The position numbers and the translations under genes were made by a program. A stretch of 64,000 nt of DNA. Source: UBA5066 sp048500275. Its GTDB lineage: Bacteria; Acidobacteriota; Thermoanaerobaculia; UBA5066. This document shows positions 27,257 through 36,619 of this stretch, piece by piece. Where the stretch lies: contig JASNYI010000003.1 of assembly GCA_048500275.1 (NCBI GenBank), positions 372,001-436,000 on the forward strand. Reading direction: 5' to 3'. Every line of letters begins with the position of its first letter. Position 1 is the first letter of the stretch. The notes under the pieces are model-generated. The model made no database searches. It was given only the letters and a program-made list of their open reading frames with translations, and had not been told where the DNA came from.

Positions 27257-30200
27257 TCAGCGGCCCGTTCCGGCGGATGCCGGCCGTAGGAAGACGTTCG
27301 CCGGGTCGCCCGTCACGAGGTTGATCTTCGAGACGAAGGCCATGAAGACCCCGTCCCCTCCCAGCTGCCTGACGACGACGCGCGCGTCGACGATCTCCTC
27401 GAGCTCGAGCCCCATCAGGTCGCGGAAGAGCTCGCGCGAGACGTAGTCCCCGGGCTGAAGCGTCACGTTCTTCACGGCGATCGGGACGAGGATGCCCGGC
27501 CGGTAGACGCCGATGGCGACCTGGCAGACCGCGCCGCCCACCTCCTGGAGGATGAGGTTCGTCCGGTTTCGCGGCGAGGTCTCGGCCCCGTCGATGAGCA
27601 CCGTCCCGAGGTTCGACTGGAACGACGAGTAGCCGTGCTGGTACGAGTACCCCTCCATGCCGGTCCGGAACTCGCCGTTGGCGGAGTTCTCCGTGTCGGC
27701 GGTGTAGGTCTCCGTCTGGACGTCGACGTCGGTCCAGGTGAACTGCCATTTCCCGTCGACGGTCCTCCCCTCGTTCACGACCTCCACGACGCCCCAGGCC
27801 GGCTTGTCCGCGGGGAGGAAGAAGAACCCTGAGAGGAGGTCGTCGTAGTGGATGGCGCCGCCGGGGCTGAGGCCGATCGGGAAGGGCCCCGCCGAGGCGC
27901 CCTGGCCGCTCTTGTCGTGGAAGTAGACCTTGAGCGTCCTCTGCTCGGACCGGTTCACGTTGGCGAACGTGACGCGCGTCCTCCATGTGGGCGGACGTCC
28001 GGAAGCCAGCGGCGCGCCCGAGACCCTCGCGACCGGGAAGAAGAGCGACTCGACCTCCCCGTTGAAGGGAGGGTCCGACGAGAACGCCCGGAACGTCGGC
28101 GCCTCGGCCTCGGCCGGGGCGAGCGCCTTCGTCGAGACGCCCACCCGGAGCGATGCGTCCTGGGTCCCGGAGTCGATCACGGTCGCGAAGGGGACGACCG
28201 CCCCGCGGTTTCGCCCGAAGGCGTCGACGACGCCCTGCAGGAACGTCACCCGCGCCCACGCGCTTCCCGTCAGCGCCTCCGTCGGGAAGAGCTCGGAGTC
28301 GTTGACCTGGAGAGAGCCGAGCGCCGGGACGGTGACCTCGAAGCTGACGGGGACCCCTTCCCTCTGGACCGGGTTGCCGCCGGAGTCGAACAGCTCGACC
28401 CGCACGACCGTCTGGTTCCCGGTCGTTTCCCTGAGGATGAGGTTCGTCCGGCGCCGGGCGTCGTGCCAGAGGCCGGAGACGACGTACGTCAGGTCGAACC
28501 CGTTCGCCCCCTCGCCGGGCGCGACGGGCCGCATCTCGAAGCCGAACTCGGCGTTCGAGAGGATGGTCCCCTCGATCGCCGTCCCGAGGGCGGCGGTCCT
28601 TCCCGCCACGAGAGGCGCGATCGGCTTGTTGTTGACCATGGCCGTCGCGGAGAGCGTCGCGGAAGGCGAGCTGATGTCGAGCGAGCAGGCCCCCTCGTAG
28701 TCGAAGACGGTGCCGAGGACGTTGCGGAACCTGCGGGTCTCGCCGGGAGCGAGGGAGAAGACGAACTGCCGGATTCCCGCCGAGGTGTTGCCCTGCCCCG
28801 CCGGCGTGAGCGTCATGACGACCTTGATCGCCGAGAGGGCGTCGACGTTCGAGAGCCAGACGTCCGAGGTATACCTCCCCACCCCGAGAGCGTCGACGAC
28901 GTTCGGGAGCGACGGGAAGAGGAGCCGGCTCTTCATGAGGTAGAGCGGGGGGAGGTCGTCGGCGGCGTTCGGCGCGCCCCAGCCGGTGACGAGGGGGCCG
29001 TCGTCGATCACGCTGAGGCTCTTCGGCGAGTCCGGGTGACCCGACGTCACGACGGTCACCGTCGCGACCTCGGTCCCGATGGCGGCACGGCGCCGGCTCC
29101 GGTCCACCTCGATCCAGACCGGGCGCGCCTCCCCCGGCGCAAGGGGCCTGTCCCAGACCTTCCCGTCGAGGGCGGTGATCCGGATCCAGTCCGCCGAGAC
29201 GGAGGTGACGATCGACGCCGGGAGGCTCCCCCCGTTGACGAGGGTGCGGCGGATGCCGTTCCCCTTCCGGTCGACGTCGGCGCCGTCCTCGTCCCAGCCG
29301 ACAGGGCCCGCGGCCGATTCGCCGGCGACGCCGACGTCGATCGGGACGCGCAGGGTGGCCCCGGCGGCCTCGAACGTCACGGCGGAATGGAGGGGAGCGC
29401 TCGGGTCGAGGGGCGAAACGACGCCGACCGCGACGGACCGGCTCTCGCCGACCGCGAGGCGGAACGCGGCCGGGGACGCCTCGAGAACGCCGGCGGGGCC
29501 GCGGGCCTCCACCTCGAGCGGTTCGCTCCCGGCGTTGCGGACGACGAGCGGCACCGACGGGGAGGAGTCGCCCGGGACGAGGGCGGGCCGCGGGGCCGAG
29601 ACGAGGACGAGGGCCTCCATCTTCGACTCCCCGACGACGACGCGGCTGGGCGCCGACCAGGCGCTCGCCTCGCCGCAGAGGTTCTCGGTCCGGACCTGGT
29701 AGAGGAACTCGCCCGGGATGTCGGCGAAGGCAGCTGCCCCTCCGTCGATCAGGGTCTCCTTCACCTCTCCCGCGCTCGCCCTGCGGAGGCGGAACCGGAG
29801 CCCCTGCGCCCCTCCTCCCGGCCCCGGCTCACCGGCGCCCAGGGTGTCCCAGGAGACGACGTAGGTCGTCAGGGCCGGGGGGGCCGCCGGGCTGATCACG
29901 GGCGGAGCGATCTCGATCGGCGCGGGGCAGGTCGCGGTGACGGTCACCGCGAGGACGTCGGAGTCGGAGCGGACCGGGACCGTTCCGGAGCAGGTCGACT
30001 GGACGCCGACCCGGTGGTAAAGCACCCTGGGAACGCCGAGCGGCGCACCGAACGAGGCGCTCGTCCGGTTCGTCTGGAACCGCTCGACGCCCGTCAGGAT
30101 GCGGGGGTCCTCCGAGCGTTCGACGACGTAGATGTCCGCCGGCCCTTCGGGCCGGGAGACGACGACGTCGGTCCAGGAGATCGAGTAGCCCTCGAACCGG

Positions 30201-30340
30201 TTGACGACCGACGGGCCCGACACGACGGGCTTTTCCGGCGGGCAGGGGCCTGCCGGACCCGCCACCAGGAAGCCCGGGAGGGCCAGGAAGAGGCCCGCCG
30301 CGGCCAGGGCGGCCCGGAACTGAGCTCGGTTTCGCGGCAT
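27257..30340 (-). CDS. Large secreted protein of unknown function
   Basis: From the ATG at 30340 the product is about 1027 residues, with a signal peptide (FRAALAAAGLFLALPGFLVAG). The N-terminal third has fibronectin-type-III-like strands (VVNRFEGYSISWTDVVV, TYVVSWDTL). The middle has a BACON-like segment (VSADWIRITALDGKVWDRPLAPGE). The C-terminal half has two related segments containing R(R/N)TNLIL(R/Q)E, about 300 residues apart, both in beta-rich surroundings. It is probably extracellular. In-frame ATGs exist at 30424 and 30349; 30340 is favoured because AGAGGGG lies about 9 nt upstream and the signal peptide follows directly. It is divergent from the TPR gene. Confidence 0.7.
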   Translation of the reverse strand: MPRNRAQFRAALAAAGLFLALPGFLVAGPAGPCPPEKPVVSGPSVVNRFEGYSISWTDVVVSRPEGPADIYVVERSEDPRILTGVERFQTNRTSASFGAPLGVPRVLYHRVGVQSTCSGTVPVRSDSDVLAVTVTATCPAPIEIAPPVISPAAPPALTTYVVSWDTLGAGEPGPGGGAQGLRFRLRRASAGEVKETLIDGGAAAFADIPGEFLYQVRTENLCGEASAWSAPSRVVVGESKMEALVLVSAPRPALVPGDSSPSVPLVVRNAGSEPLEVEARGPAGVLEASPAAFRLAVGESRSVAVGVVSPLDPSAPLHSAVTFEAAGATLRVPIDVGVAGESAAGPVGWDEDGADVDRKGNGIRRTLVNGGSLPASIVTSVSADWIRITALDGKVWDRPLAPGEARPVWIEVDRSRRRAAIGTEVATVTVVTSGHPDSPKSLSVIDDGPLVTGWGAPNAADDLPPLYLMKSRLLFPSLPNVVDALGVGRYTSDVWLSNVDALSAIKVVMTLTPAGQGNTSAGIRQFVFSLAPGETRRFRNVLGTVFDYEGACSLDISSPSATLSATAMVNNKPIAPLVAGRTAALGTAIEGTILSNAEFGFEMRPVAPGEGANGFDLTYVVSGLWHDARRRTNLILRETTGNQTVVRVELFDSGGNPVQREGVPVSFEVTVPALGSLQVNDSELFPTEALTGSAWARVTFLQGVVDAFGRNRGAVVPFATVIDSGTQDASLRVGVSTKALAPAEAEAPTFRAFSSDPPFNGEVESLFFPVARVSGAPLASGRPPTWRTRVTFANVNRSEQRTLKVYFHDKSGQGASAGPFPIGLSPGGAIHYDDLLSGFFFLPADKPAWGVVEVVNEGRTVDGKWQFTWTDVDVQTETYTADTENSANGEFRTGMEGYSYQHGYSSFQSNLGTVLIDGAETSPRNRTNLILQEVGGAVCQVAIGVYRPGILVPIAVKNVTLQPGDYVSRELFRDLMGLELEEIVDARVVVRQLGGDGVFMAFVSKINLVTGDPANVFLRPASAGTGR

Positions 30341-30393
30341 CGTCGTCATCCCCTCTGCGCGCCTCGCCGCTAAACTCGTCGCGGCTCGCCTCC

Positions 30394-31323
30394 ATGAAGT
30401 GTCGTTCGACCCCACCCACCCCACGCGTCCGGCTCCTCAGGGGCCTCCTGGCGGTCGTGGCGACCGTGGCGACCGTGGCGTCGCTCGCCGCGGGGGCGGG
30501 CCTCGCGGCGCCGCAACAGGGGATTTTACCCCCCCGCGACGCCGCCACCCGGCCGTTCACGGAGGGGATGGTCCTGGTCGAGAAGGAACGTTACCGGGAG
30601 GCCGTCCCGAAGCTGAGGGAAGCCCTCGCCACGGGCCACGAGAAGCCCCAGGAGCGTTTCGGGACGAGCCGGCACTCCGTCGACTACTACGACCCCCACT
30701 ACTGGCTGGGACGCGCCCTGATGGAGCTTGGGGAGGAAGCCGAGGCGCTCGTCCACCTCAGGGCCTCGGCCTCCGCCGGCCGTTCCCCCGACCGGAAGGA
30801 GACGGCCGACCGGGACCGCAGGATCGCCGAGCTGGAGCGGCGCGAGAGGGCCCGCCGGGAGCCCCCGCGGCAGGAGACCCCGGTCCCCCTCCCGTCCCCC
30901 GCGCCCGCCCCCCCGACCCCGATCCCGACGCCGGAGCCCGCCGCCCTCGAGCCCGCGGCGACAGCGCCGGACCCGCCGCTCGCCACACCGACGGTCTCCG
31001 CCGGCCCCGTCCCGACGGCCCCGGCCGCCCCGCTTCCCACGGCCCGCCTCGAAGACGCCGTCGCCGCCCTCGCCGCCGGCGACTTCGAGCGGGCAGCCGA
31101 GAGCGTCCGGCTCGAGCGCCGCCGCGCGCCGGATGCGCGGGAGCTCGACCTCGTCGAGGCCGCCCTCCTCGGCGCGCGCTACGTCCTCGAGGGCCGGCGG
31201 GACGACGCCCTCCTCGGCGCGGCCCGGGCGCGCCTCGCGTCGTTCCGGGAAAAGGGAGGGTCGGCCCGGGCGGAGGCGACGCTCCTGTCGCCCTCCCTCC
31301 GCGCCCTCCTCGAGCCCCGCTGA
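30394..31323 (+). CDS. Exported TPR-like protein with Pro/Ala-rich linker
   Basis: The 309-residue protein has a signal-type N-terminus (LLRGLLAVVATVATVASLAAGAGLAAP), one recognisable tetratricopeptide-like pair (EGMVLVEKERYREAVPKLREAL, then HYWLGRALMELGEEAEALVHLRAS), a charged helix (RIAELERRERARREPP) and a Pro/Ala-rich linker of about 80 residues. A C-terminal helical part follows (LEDAVAALAAGDFERAAESVRLERR). It probably acts as a periplasmic scaffold. TAAACT (30371-30376) lies 17 nt before ATG. The 53 bp between this gene and the divergent secreted protein carry both promoters. Confidence 0.7.
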   Translation: MKCRSTPPTPRVRLLRGLLAVVATVATVASLAAGAGLAAPQQGILPPRDAATRPFTEGMVLVEKERYREAVPKLREALATGHEKPQERFGTSRHSVDYYDPHYWLGRALMELGEEAEALVHLRASASAGRSPDRKETADRDRRIAELERRERARREPPRQETPVPLPSPAPAPPTPIPTPEPAALEPAATAPDPPLATPTVSAGPVPTAPAAPLPTARLEDAVAALAAGDFERAAESVRLERRRAPDARELDLVEAALLGARYVLEGRRDDALLGAARARLASFREKGGSARAEATLLSPSLRALLEPR

Positions 31324-31336
31324 CGGCTCCCGCCCG

Positions 31337-32551
31337 TCAGGGCCTGCGGACGACGCGCGTCCCGGCGAGCAGGTCGTGCAGCGCCCGGCGGTCCTTCCGG
31401 AAGGCGACGAGGAGGAAGCCGATCCCGAGGAGCGCGCCGGAGAGGTTCCAGGCCAGGAACCTCACGAAGGCCGTCTTCAGACCCACGCCGGGTCCGCCCC
31501 GGCGCCCGTCGACGGCGACGACCGAGAGGCGCATCAGCGCCTTGCCGGGGGTGCGCCCCGTCCGGGCCCAGCCCCCGACGAGGTACCAGAGGTTCGCGCC
31601 GAAGATCATCAGGCCGCAGCCCGTCAGGATCCCGAGGAAGGCCCAGTCGCGGAAGAGGTCGGCGGACTGGAACGCCTCGCGAAACGCCAGCACGAGGAAC
31701 ACCGGCGAGAGGAGGAGGAGGTTCAGCGCGAGGAGGATGACCGAGTCGACGAGGGTCGCGAGGAGCCGGGGAAAGAACCCGGCCGCCGCGGAGCCGCGCG
31801 GGTCCACGGACTCGGAGGGGCGGGGCTTCCTCACGCGTACGGCCGGAGCCGGGCTCCCGGCGGGGGGCCGGGCCCCGTCGCTGCGGATCGGGAACTGCGA
31901 GAGCGTCGCCTCGGGCACGCGCCCGGGCGAAGGCGGCGGGCCCGGGAAGGGCGGCGGGCCCGCCTCGGAGGCCCGTTCGTCCGAGAGGAGCGCGCCGACG
32001 TCCGGGCGCCCGGTGACGCCGGAGCTGTGGACCGCCGCCAGCGCCGCGGAGGCGACGACCGGCGGCAACGGACCCCTCGCGGCCGCGTCGTCGACCCCGC
32101 GAAAGAGGTCGGCCGCGGAGATCTCGAGGGGCGACGGCGCGGCGGCCGTGGGCCCGGCCGGCATCGGGAGCGCGGCCTCTCCCTTCGCCGCCGGCTCCGG
32201 CGGGAGGTCGGCCGCCGCGTCGTCGAGGCGCGCCGTCTTCTCGACCACGTCGGCGCCGTCGGAGAGCCGGTACTCGACGACGGCGGCGCCGAGCTGGACC
32301 CGGTCGCCGCTCCGGAGAATCGTCTCGTTCAGGAGGCGCCGACCCGCGACGAAGGTCCCGTTCGAGGAGTTCAGGTCCTTGAGGACCGCCGTCCCGTTCG
32401 AGAACGTGAGGAGCGCGTGGCTCCTCGAGACGGACTCGTGGTCGACGCGGATCGTGGACGACCGGCTCCTCCCGAGCGTGACTTCCCCGTCCGCGAGCTC
32501 GATCTCGCGGCCGTCGACGACGAGGACGTAGCGGTGGGCTCCTGCTGGCAC
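31337..32551 (-). CDS. FHA domain-RDD membrane protein
   Basis: The 404-residue protein starts with an FHA domain (about 5-85: VTLGRSRSSTIRVDHESVSRSHALL, LKDLNSSNGTFVAGRRL) that recognises phosphothreonine peptides. A long Ala/Pro-rich linker follows (about 100-250), then an RDD domain with about four membrane helices and TGRTPGKALMRLSVV near the end. FHA proteins are partners of Ser/Thr kinases, and one such kinase lies about 4.1 kb away. The start was placed at GTG 32551 because TACAAT (32567-32562) is 10 nt upstream and the FHA begins directly after. The gene overlaps the end of the uvrA frame by 181 bp. Confidence 0.85.
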   Translation of the reverse strand: MPAGAHRYVLVVDGREIELADGEVTLGRSRSSTIRVDHESVSRSHALLTFSNGTAVLKDLNSSNGTFVAGRRLLNETILRSGDRVQLGAAVVEYRLSDGADVVEKTARLDDAAADLPPEPAAKGEAALPMPAGPTAAAPSPLEISAADLFRGVDDAAARGPLPPVVASAALAAVHSSGVTGRPDVGALLSDERASEAGPPPFPGPPPSPGRVPEATLSQFPIRSDGARPPAGSPAPAVRVRKPRPSESVDPRGSAAAGFFPRLLATLVDSVILLALNLLLLSPVFLVLAFREAFQSADLFRDWAFLGILTGCGLMIFGANLWYLVGGWARTGRTPGKALMRLSVVAVDGRRGGPGVGLKTAFVRFLAWNLSGALLGIGFLLVAFRKDRRALHDLLAGTRVVRRP

Positions 32552-35349
32552 GGCGGCGCCGATTGTAGGCGAGGGGCACCGGGCAGGGAGGCCCGAAGCG
32601 CGTCGGCCGTCGTCGACGCCCCTTCCGAGAGGAGCCTCGCGACGCTCCCGGCGAAGACGACGCGCCCTCCGTCCCGCCCCCCGCCCGGGCCCAGCTCGAG
32701 GAGCCAGTCGGAGGCGAGGAGGAACGCGGGGTTGTGCTCGACGGCGATGACCGAGTGGCCGGCCGCCAGAAGTCGGCGCAAGACCGCGAGGAGGACGTCG
32801 ACGTCGGAGGGGTGAAGGCCGGTCGTCGGCTCGTCGAAGAGGAAGAGCGTCGGCCTCGCGGCCGCGCCGCCCTTCAGGAACGAGGCGACCTTCAGCCGCT
32901 GCGCCTCGCCCCCCGAGAGGGTCGCCGTCGACTGGCCGAGGCGGAGGTAGCCGAGCCCGGCCTCGGCGAGCGGCGCGAGGCGGGAGGCGATGGCCGGGGC
33001 GTCCGCGAAAAGCTCGATCGCCTCGTCCACCGTCGTTCCGAGAAGCTCGTGGACGTTCCGCCCGCGAAGCCTCACGTTCAGGACCTCGGGAGAGAAGCGC
33101 CGGCCTTCGCACGCGTCGCAGACGACCGTCACGTCGGCGAGGAACTGCATGTCGACCGTCACGACGCCCGAGCCCTCGCAGCGCTCGCAGCGCCCGCCCG
33201 CGGCGTTGAAGCTGAAGCTCCCCTTCGTGAGACCGGCGGCGCGGGCGGCGGGGCTCCTGGCCCAGAGGGTCCGGACCTCGTCCCAGGCCTTCGTGTAGGT
33301 CGCCGGGTTCGATCGGGCGGAGCGGCCGAGCGGCGACTGGTCGACGAGGACGACGTCGTGGAAGGCCGCGAGGCCCTCGATCCCGTCGTGGGCTCCGCGC
33401 TCCAGGGCGTCCGCCTCCTTCTTCCCGAGCGCACGCAGCGCGCCCGAGGCGAGGACGTCGACGACGAGGGAGGACTTCCCCGAGCCCGACGGGCCGCAGA
33501 CGGCGGCCAGGACGCCGGTGGGGATCTCGACCGTGAGGTTCGCGAGGTTGTTCGCCCTCGCCCCGACGACCCTCAGGAGGCCTCGAGGCCAGGGCGCCGG
33601 GCTCTCCGCCACGGCCTCGGTCCTCGCCCGGAGCGCCTCGCCCGTCGCGGTCGCGGCCCGCGCGAGCGCCCGCGGCGCGCCCTCGAAGACGAGCGTTCCC
33701 CCGTGCGCCCCGGCGCGCGGCCCGAGGTCGACGACGTGGTCGGCCGCGCGGACGACGTCGAGGTCGTGCTCGACGACGCAGACCGCGTTCCCCGCGTCGG
33801 CGAGCCGCCGGAGGACGCCGAGGAGGCGGGCCGTGTCGGCCGGGTGGAGGCCGACGGTCGGCTCGTCGAGGACGTAGAGGGTCCCGGTGAGGGCGTTGCC
33901 GAGGGCCGCGCCCAGCTGGACCCGCTGGGCCTCTCCCCCCGAGAGAGTCCGCATCGTCCGCGACAGCGAGAGGTAGCCGAGGCCGACGTCCACGAGCGTC
34001 CCGACCCGCTTGCCCAGGTCGGACACGAGCGCGCCGCCGCGCGCCCGCTCCACCGCGTCGAGCGGGAGGTTCTCCAGCCTCGGGAGCAGCTCCTCGAGCG
34101 GCAGGTCGCAGAGCTCGGCGAGGGCTGCGCCCCCGACCCTCACCGCGCGCGCCTCCGGCATCAGCCGCGCTCCCAGGCAGTCCGGGCAGCGCTCGTAGCC
34201 GCGGTACCGCGCGATCATCACGCGGACGTGGACCTTGTAGCGCTTCGTCTCGAGCCAGTCGAAGAGCCCCTTCACCCCGTACCAGTCGCCCTCCCCGTTC
34301 CAGACGAGGTCCCTCTCGCGCGGCGTCAGCTCGTCCCACGGCACGTCGCGGCGGATGCCGAGCCTCCGGCAGGCGCGCTCGAGGTCGGGGTAGGCGCTCG
34401 CGTACGCGGGCGTGTTGAACGGCGCGAACGGGCGCTGGCGGAGCGTCTTCGACGGGTCCGGCAGGACCTTCGCGGCGTCCAGCCCCGCGACCCGGCCGAA
34501 GCCCTGGCAGGTCCGGCACGCGCCGCGCGGAGAGTTGAAGGAGAAGTGCGCCGGCGTCGGCTCCTCGAAGGAGCGGCCGCAGGAATTGCACGCGAGGCCG
34601 CGGAGGAAGCGGAGCTCCCGGCCGGTGGCGGCGTCGCGGACGAGGAGCGTCCCCTCCCCCACGGAGAAGGCGCCTTCGATCGACGCGGTCAGCTCGGCGT
34701 CTGCCTCCCGGAGGACGTGCCGGCCGACGACGAGCCTCACGACGGAGTCCGCGCCGGCGGGAGGCGGCGTCCCCGCGTCGAACGAGACGACGCTCCCGTC
34801 GGGGGCGACGGCGCGGAAGAGCCCCGAGCGGATCCAGAGCGGCGCCTGGCGGGCGAGGCCCTCCGCGGGCCGCGGCGCCAGGACGAGGACCCTCGCCCCT
34901 TCGCCCAGCTCGGCGAGGAGCGCCGCGGCGACGCTCTGCGGCGACTCGCGCCGCACTTCGGTCGCGCACGCGGGACAGGCGAGCGTCCCCGCGGAGGCGA
35001 AGAGGAGGCGCAGCACGTCGTGGATCTCCGTCGCGGTGCCGACGGTGGAGCGGGCCGAGCGCGCCGGGGCCTTCTGCTCGATCGCGAGGGCCGGGAGGAG
35101 GTGGTCGATCCTCTCGACGTCGGGGCGCTCCATCCGCTCGAGAAACTGCCGCGCGTAGGTCGACATCGACTCGACGAAGCGCCGCTGCCCCTCCGCGTAG
35201 AGCGTGTCGAAGGCGAGCGACGACTTGCCCGAGCCCGACGGCCCCGTGACGACCGTGATCGCCCCGATCGGGACGCGGCAGGAGACCCCTTTCAGGTTGT
35301 GGGTCCGCGCGCCCGCCACCTCGATGGCGCGCGGGGCCTTCGGCCTCAT
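32371..35349 (-). CDS. uvrA: UvrA-family excinuclease ABC subunit A
   Basis: DNA-damage recognition ATPase of nucleotide excision repair. Two ABC modules are present: Walker A GPSGSGKSS twice, LSGGEAQR twice, and VLDEPTVGLHP and LFDEPTTGLHP. Zinc sites include CNSCGRSF...CRTCQGFG and CERCEGSG...CDACEGRRF. The segment between the first Walker A and the zinc region still holds a UvrB-binding-like part (DSVVRLVVGRHVLREADAELTAS). Family homology ends near ADALRASLPG, but no stop occurs until 32371, so about 60 extra Ser/Arg/Thr-rich residues are encoded over the FHA-RDD gene. ATG 35349 overlaps the methyltransferase stop (ATGA). Confidence 0.9.
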   Translation of the reverse strand: MRPKAPRAIEVAGARTHNLKGVSCRVPIGAITVVTGPSGSGKSSLAFDTLYAEGQRRFVESMSTYARQFLERMERPDVERIDHLLPALAIEQKAPARSARSTVGTATEIHDVLRLLFASAGTLACPACATEVRRESPQSVAAALLAELGEGARVLVLAPRPAEGLARQAPLWIRSGLFRAVAPDGSVVSFDAGTPPPAGADSVVRLVVGRHVLREADAELTASIEGAFSVGEGTLLVRDAATGRELRFLRGLACNSCGRSFEEPTPAHFSFNSPRGACRTCQGFGRVAGLDAAKVLPDPSKTLRQRPFAPFNTPAYASAYPDLERACRRLGIRRDVPWDELTPRERDLVWNGEGDWYGVKGLFDWLETKRYKVHVRVMIARYRGYERCPDCLGARLMPEARAVRVGGAALAELCDLPLEELLPRLENLPLDAVERARGGALVSDLGKRVGTLVDVGLGYLSLSRTMRTLSGGEAQRVQLGAALGNALTGTLYVLDEPTVGLHPADTARLLGVLRRLADAGNAVCVVEHDLDVVRAADHVVDLGPRAGAHGGTLVFEGAPRALARAATATGEALRARTEAVAESPAPWPRGLLRVVGARANNLANLTVEIPTGVLAAVCGPSGSGKSSLVVDVLASGALRALGKKEADALERGAHDGIEGLAAFHDVVLVDQSPLGRSARSNPATYTKAWDEVRTLWARSPAARAAGLTKGSFSFNAAGGRCERCEGSGVVTVDMQFLADVTVVCDACEGRRFSPEVLNVRLRGRNVHELLGTTVDEAIELFADAPAIASRLAPLAEAGLGYLRLGQSTATLSGGEAQRLKVASFLKGGAAARPTLFLFDEPTTGLHPSDVDVLLAVLRRLLAAGHSVIAVEHNPAFLLASDWLLELGPGGGRDGGRVVFAGSVARLLSEGASTTADALRASLPGAPRLQSAPPCQQEPTATSSSSTAARSSSRTGKSRSGGAGRPRSASTTSPSRGATRSSRSRTGRRSSRT
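32562..32567 (-). promoter_or_regulatory. -10-like TACAAT before FHA-RDD gene
   Basis: TACAAT reads on the minus strand from 32567 to 32562 and ends 10 nt before GTG 32551. It lies inside the uvrA frame. Confidence 0.45.
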
Positions 35350-35954
35350 CGGCGCGTCAGGACGGCCAGCTGGTTCAGCCCCGCGAGGAATCGCGAGTAG
35401 GCCGTCACCGCGAGGCCCGCGGACGCCGCGGCCCTCTCGAGCGCCGCCCGGTCGAGCAGCGTCTCGTGCTCTTCGTCGGCGTGGCGCGAGAGGAGACCGA
35501 GGCGGGCGCCCGCCTCGAGCGGGAGGCGCCCGAGCGGGTGGGGCGTCGTCGCCACGAGAACGCCTCCCGGCGCGAGGAGGGCGACCGCGCGACCGAGGGC
35601 GCGGGCGGGCGAAGGGAGGTGCTCGAGGATCGCGAGCATCAGGATCGCGTCGTACGGGGCGCCCGCGAGGACCTCGGGCGGCGGCGCGTCGGCGTCGAGG
35701 TCCCACGCGGCGAACGCGGCCCCGGGATGACGCCGGCGCATCTCGGAGAGGACGACGGGGTTTCTGTCACAGCCCACGTACGACGCGAACCGGGCGGGCA
35801 GATCGGTCAGGCCGCAGCCGAGGTCGAGGAGCCGGGCCCCGTGCGGGACGTGCGGCAGCGCCACGGCCAGCCGGGCGCGCTGGACGCGCCGCGTCAGGAG
35901 GCCGAAGTAGGGCGTGAGGCGCTTGCCGCCCGGGTCCGCGTCTCGCTTCTTCAT
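35346..35954 (-). CDS. Class I SAM-dependent methyltransferase
   Basis: The 202-residue protein has motif I (LLDLGCGLTDLP, about 43-54), an acidic residue after strand 2 (GCDRNPVV), ILMLAILEHLPSPARAL and LLAPGGVLVATTPHP, the pattern of Methyltransf_11/23 enzymes. The substrate is not evident. ATG 35954 is preceded at 40 nt by TATCAT (36000-35995). The stop overlaps the uvrA start, so they are in one operon. Confidence 0.8.
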   Translation of the reverse strand: MKKRDADPGGKRLTPYFGLLTRRVQRARLAVALPHVPHGARLLDLGCGLTDLPARFASYVGCDRNPVVLSEMRRRHPGAAFAAWDLDADAPPPEVLAGAPYDAILMLAILEHLPSPARALGRAVALLAPGGVLVATTPHPLGRLPLEAGARLGLLSRHADEEHETLLDRAALERAAASAGLAVTAYSRFLAGLNQLAVLTRR

Positions 35955-36089
35955 CGGGGGAACGGTCCGCGGCTTCCGCCGAGACGCGGCGTGGATGATA
36001 TCCGCCTGCGGCGCCGGCTCGCCCGTCGCCGCAGGGCGAGGTGAGACGGAAGGGAATGACGCCCTCCGCGCAGTCCCTGCGCGAAAGGC

Positions 36090-36095
36090 GATAAT
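36090..36095 (+). promoter_or_regulatory. -10-like GATAAT before GNAT gene
   Basis: GATAAT ends 8 nt before GTG 36104 in the region between divergent genes. Confidence 0.4.
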
Positions 36096-36103
36096 CCGCT
36101 GCC

Positions 36104-36619
36104 GTGAGCCACGGACACGCCATCTCCCTCAGGCCCGCCGCGCGGGAGGACGTCCCCGTCCTCGCACGTCTCATCCGCGCGCTCGCCGAATACGAGCGGC
36201 TCTCGCACGAGTGCCTCGCCGACGAGGCCGCCCTCGAGGCCCACCTCTTCGGCCCGCGCCCCTACGCCGAGGCGATGCTCGCGGACGTCGACGGCGAGCC
36301 GGCCGGGTTCGCCCTCTTCTTCCACAACTACTCCACGTTCCTCACGAAGCCCGGCCTCTACCTCGAGGACCTCTTCGTCGTTCCCGAGAGGCGCGGCCTG
36401 GGCCTCGGAAAGCGGCTTCTCGCCGCGCTCGCCTCCCTCGCCGTCGAGAGGGGCTGCGGCCGGCTCGAGTGGAGCGTCCTCAAGTGGAACGCCCCCGCCA
36501 TCGGATTCTACGAGCGGCTCGGGGCCGTCCCGATGGAGGAGTGGCAGGTCTACCGCCTCACGGGCGAGCCTCTCACCGCCCTGGCGGGCGAGGCGAGAGG
36601 CGCCGGCGGGGAAGGATGA
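36104..36619 (+). CDS. GNAT-family N-acetyltransferase (diamine acetyltransferase-like)
   Basis: The 171-residue protein shows the GNAT fold with the acetyl-CoA loop VVPERRGLGLGKRLL (R/Q-x-x-G-x-G/A). The surroundings FHNYSTFLTKPGLYLEDLFV, LEWSVLKWNAPAIGFYERLGA are those of spermidine/spermine or diamine N-acetyltransferases. So a polyamine or small amine is the likely substrate, by family likeness only. GTG start; the stop overlaps the GGDEF-EAL start (ATGA, 36616-36619). Confidence 0.83.
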   Translation: MSHGHAISLRPAAREDVPVLARLIRALAEYERLSHECLADEAALEAHLFGPRPYAEAMLADVDGEPAGFALFFHNYSTFLTKPGLYLEDLFVVPERRGLGLGKRLLAALASLAVERGCGRLEWSVLKWNAPAIGFYERLGAVPMEEWQVYRLTGEPLTALAGEARGAGGEG

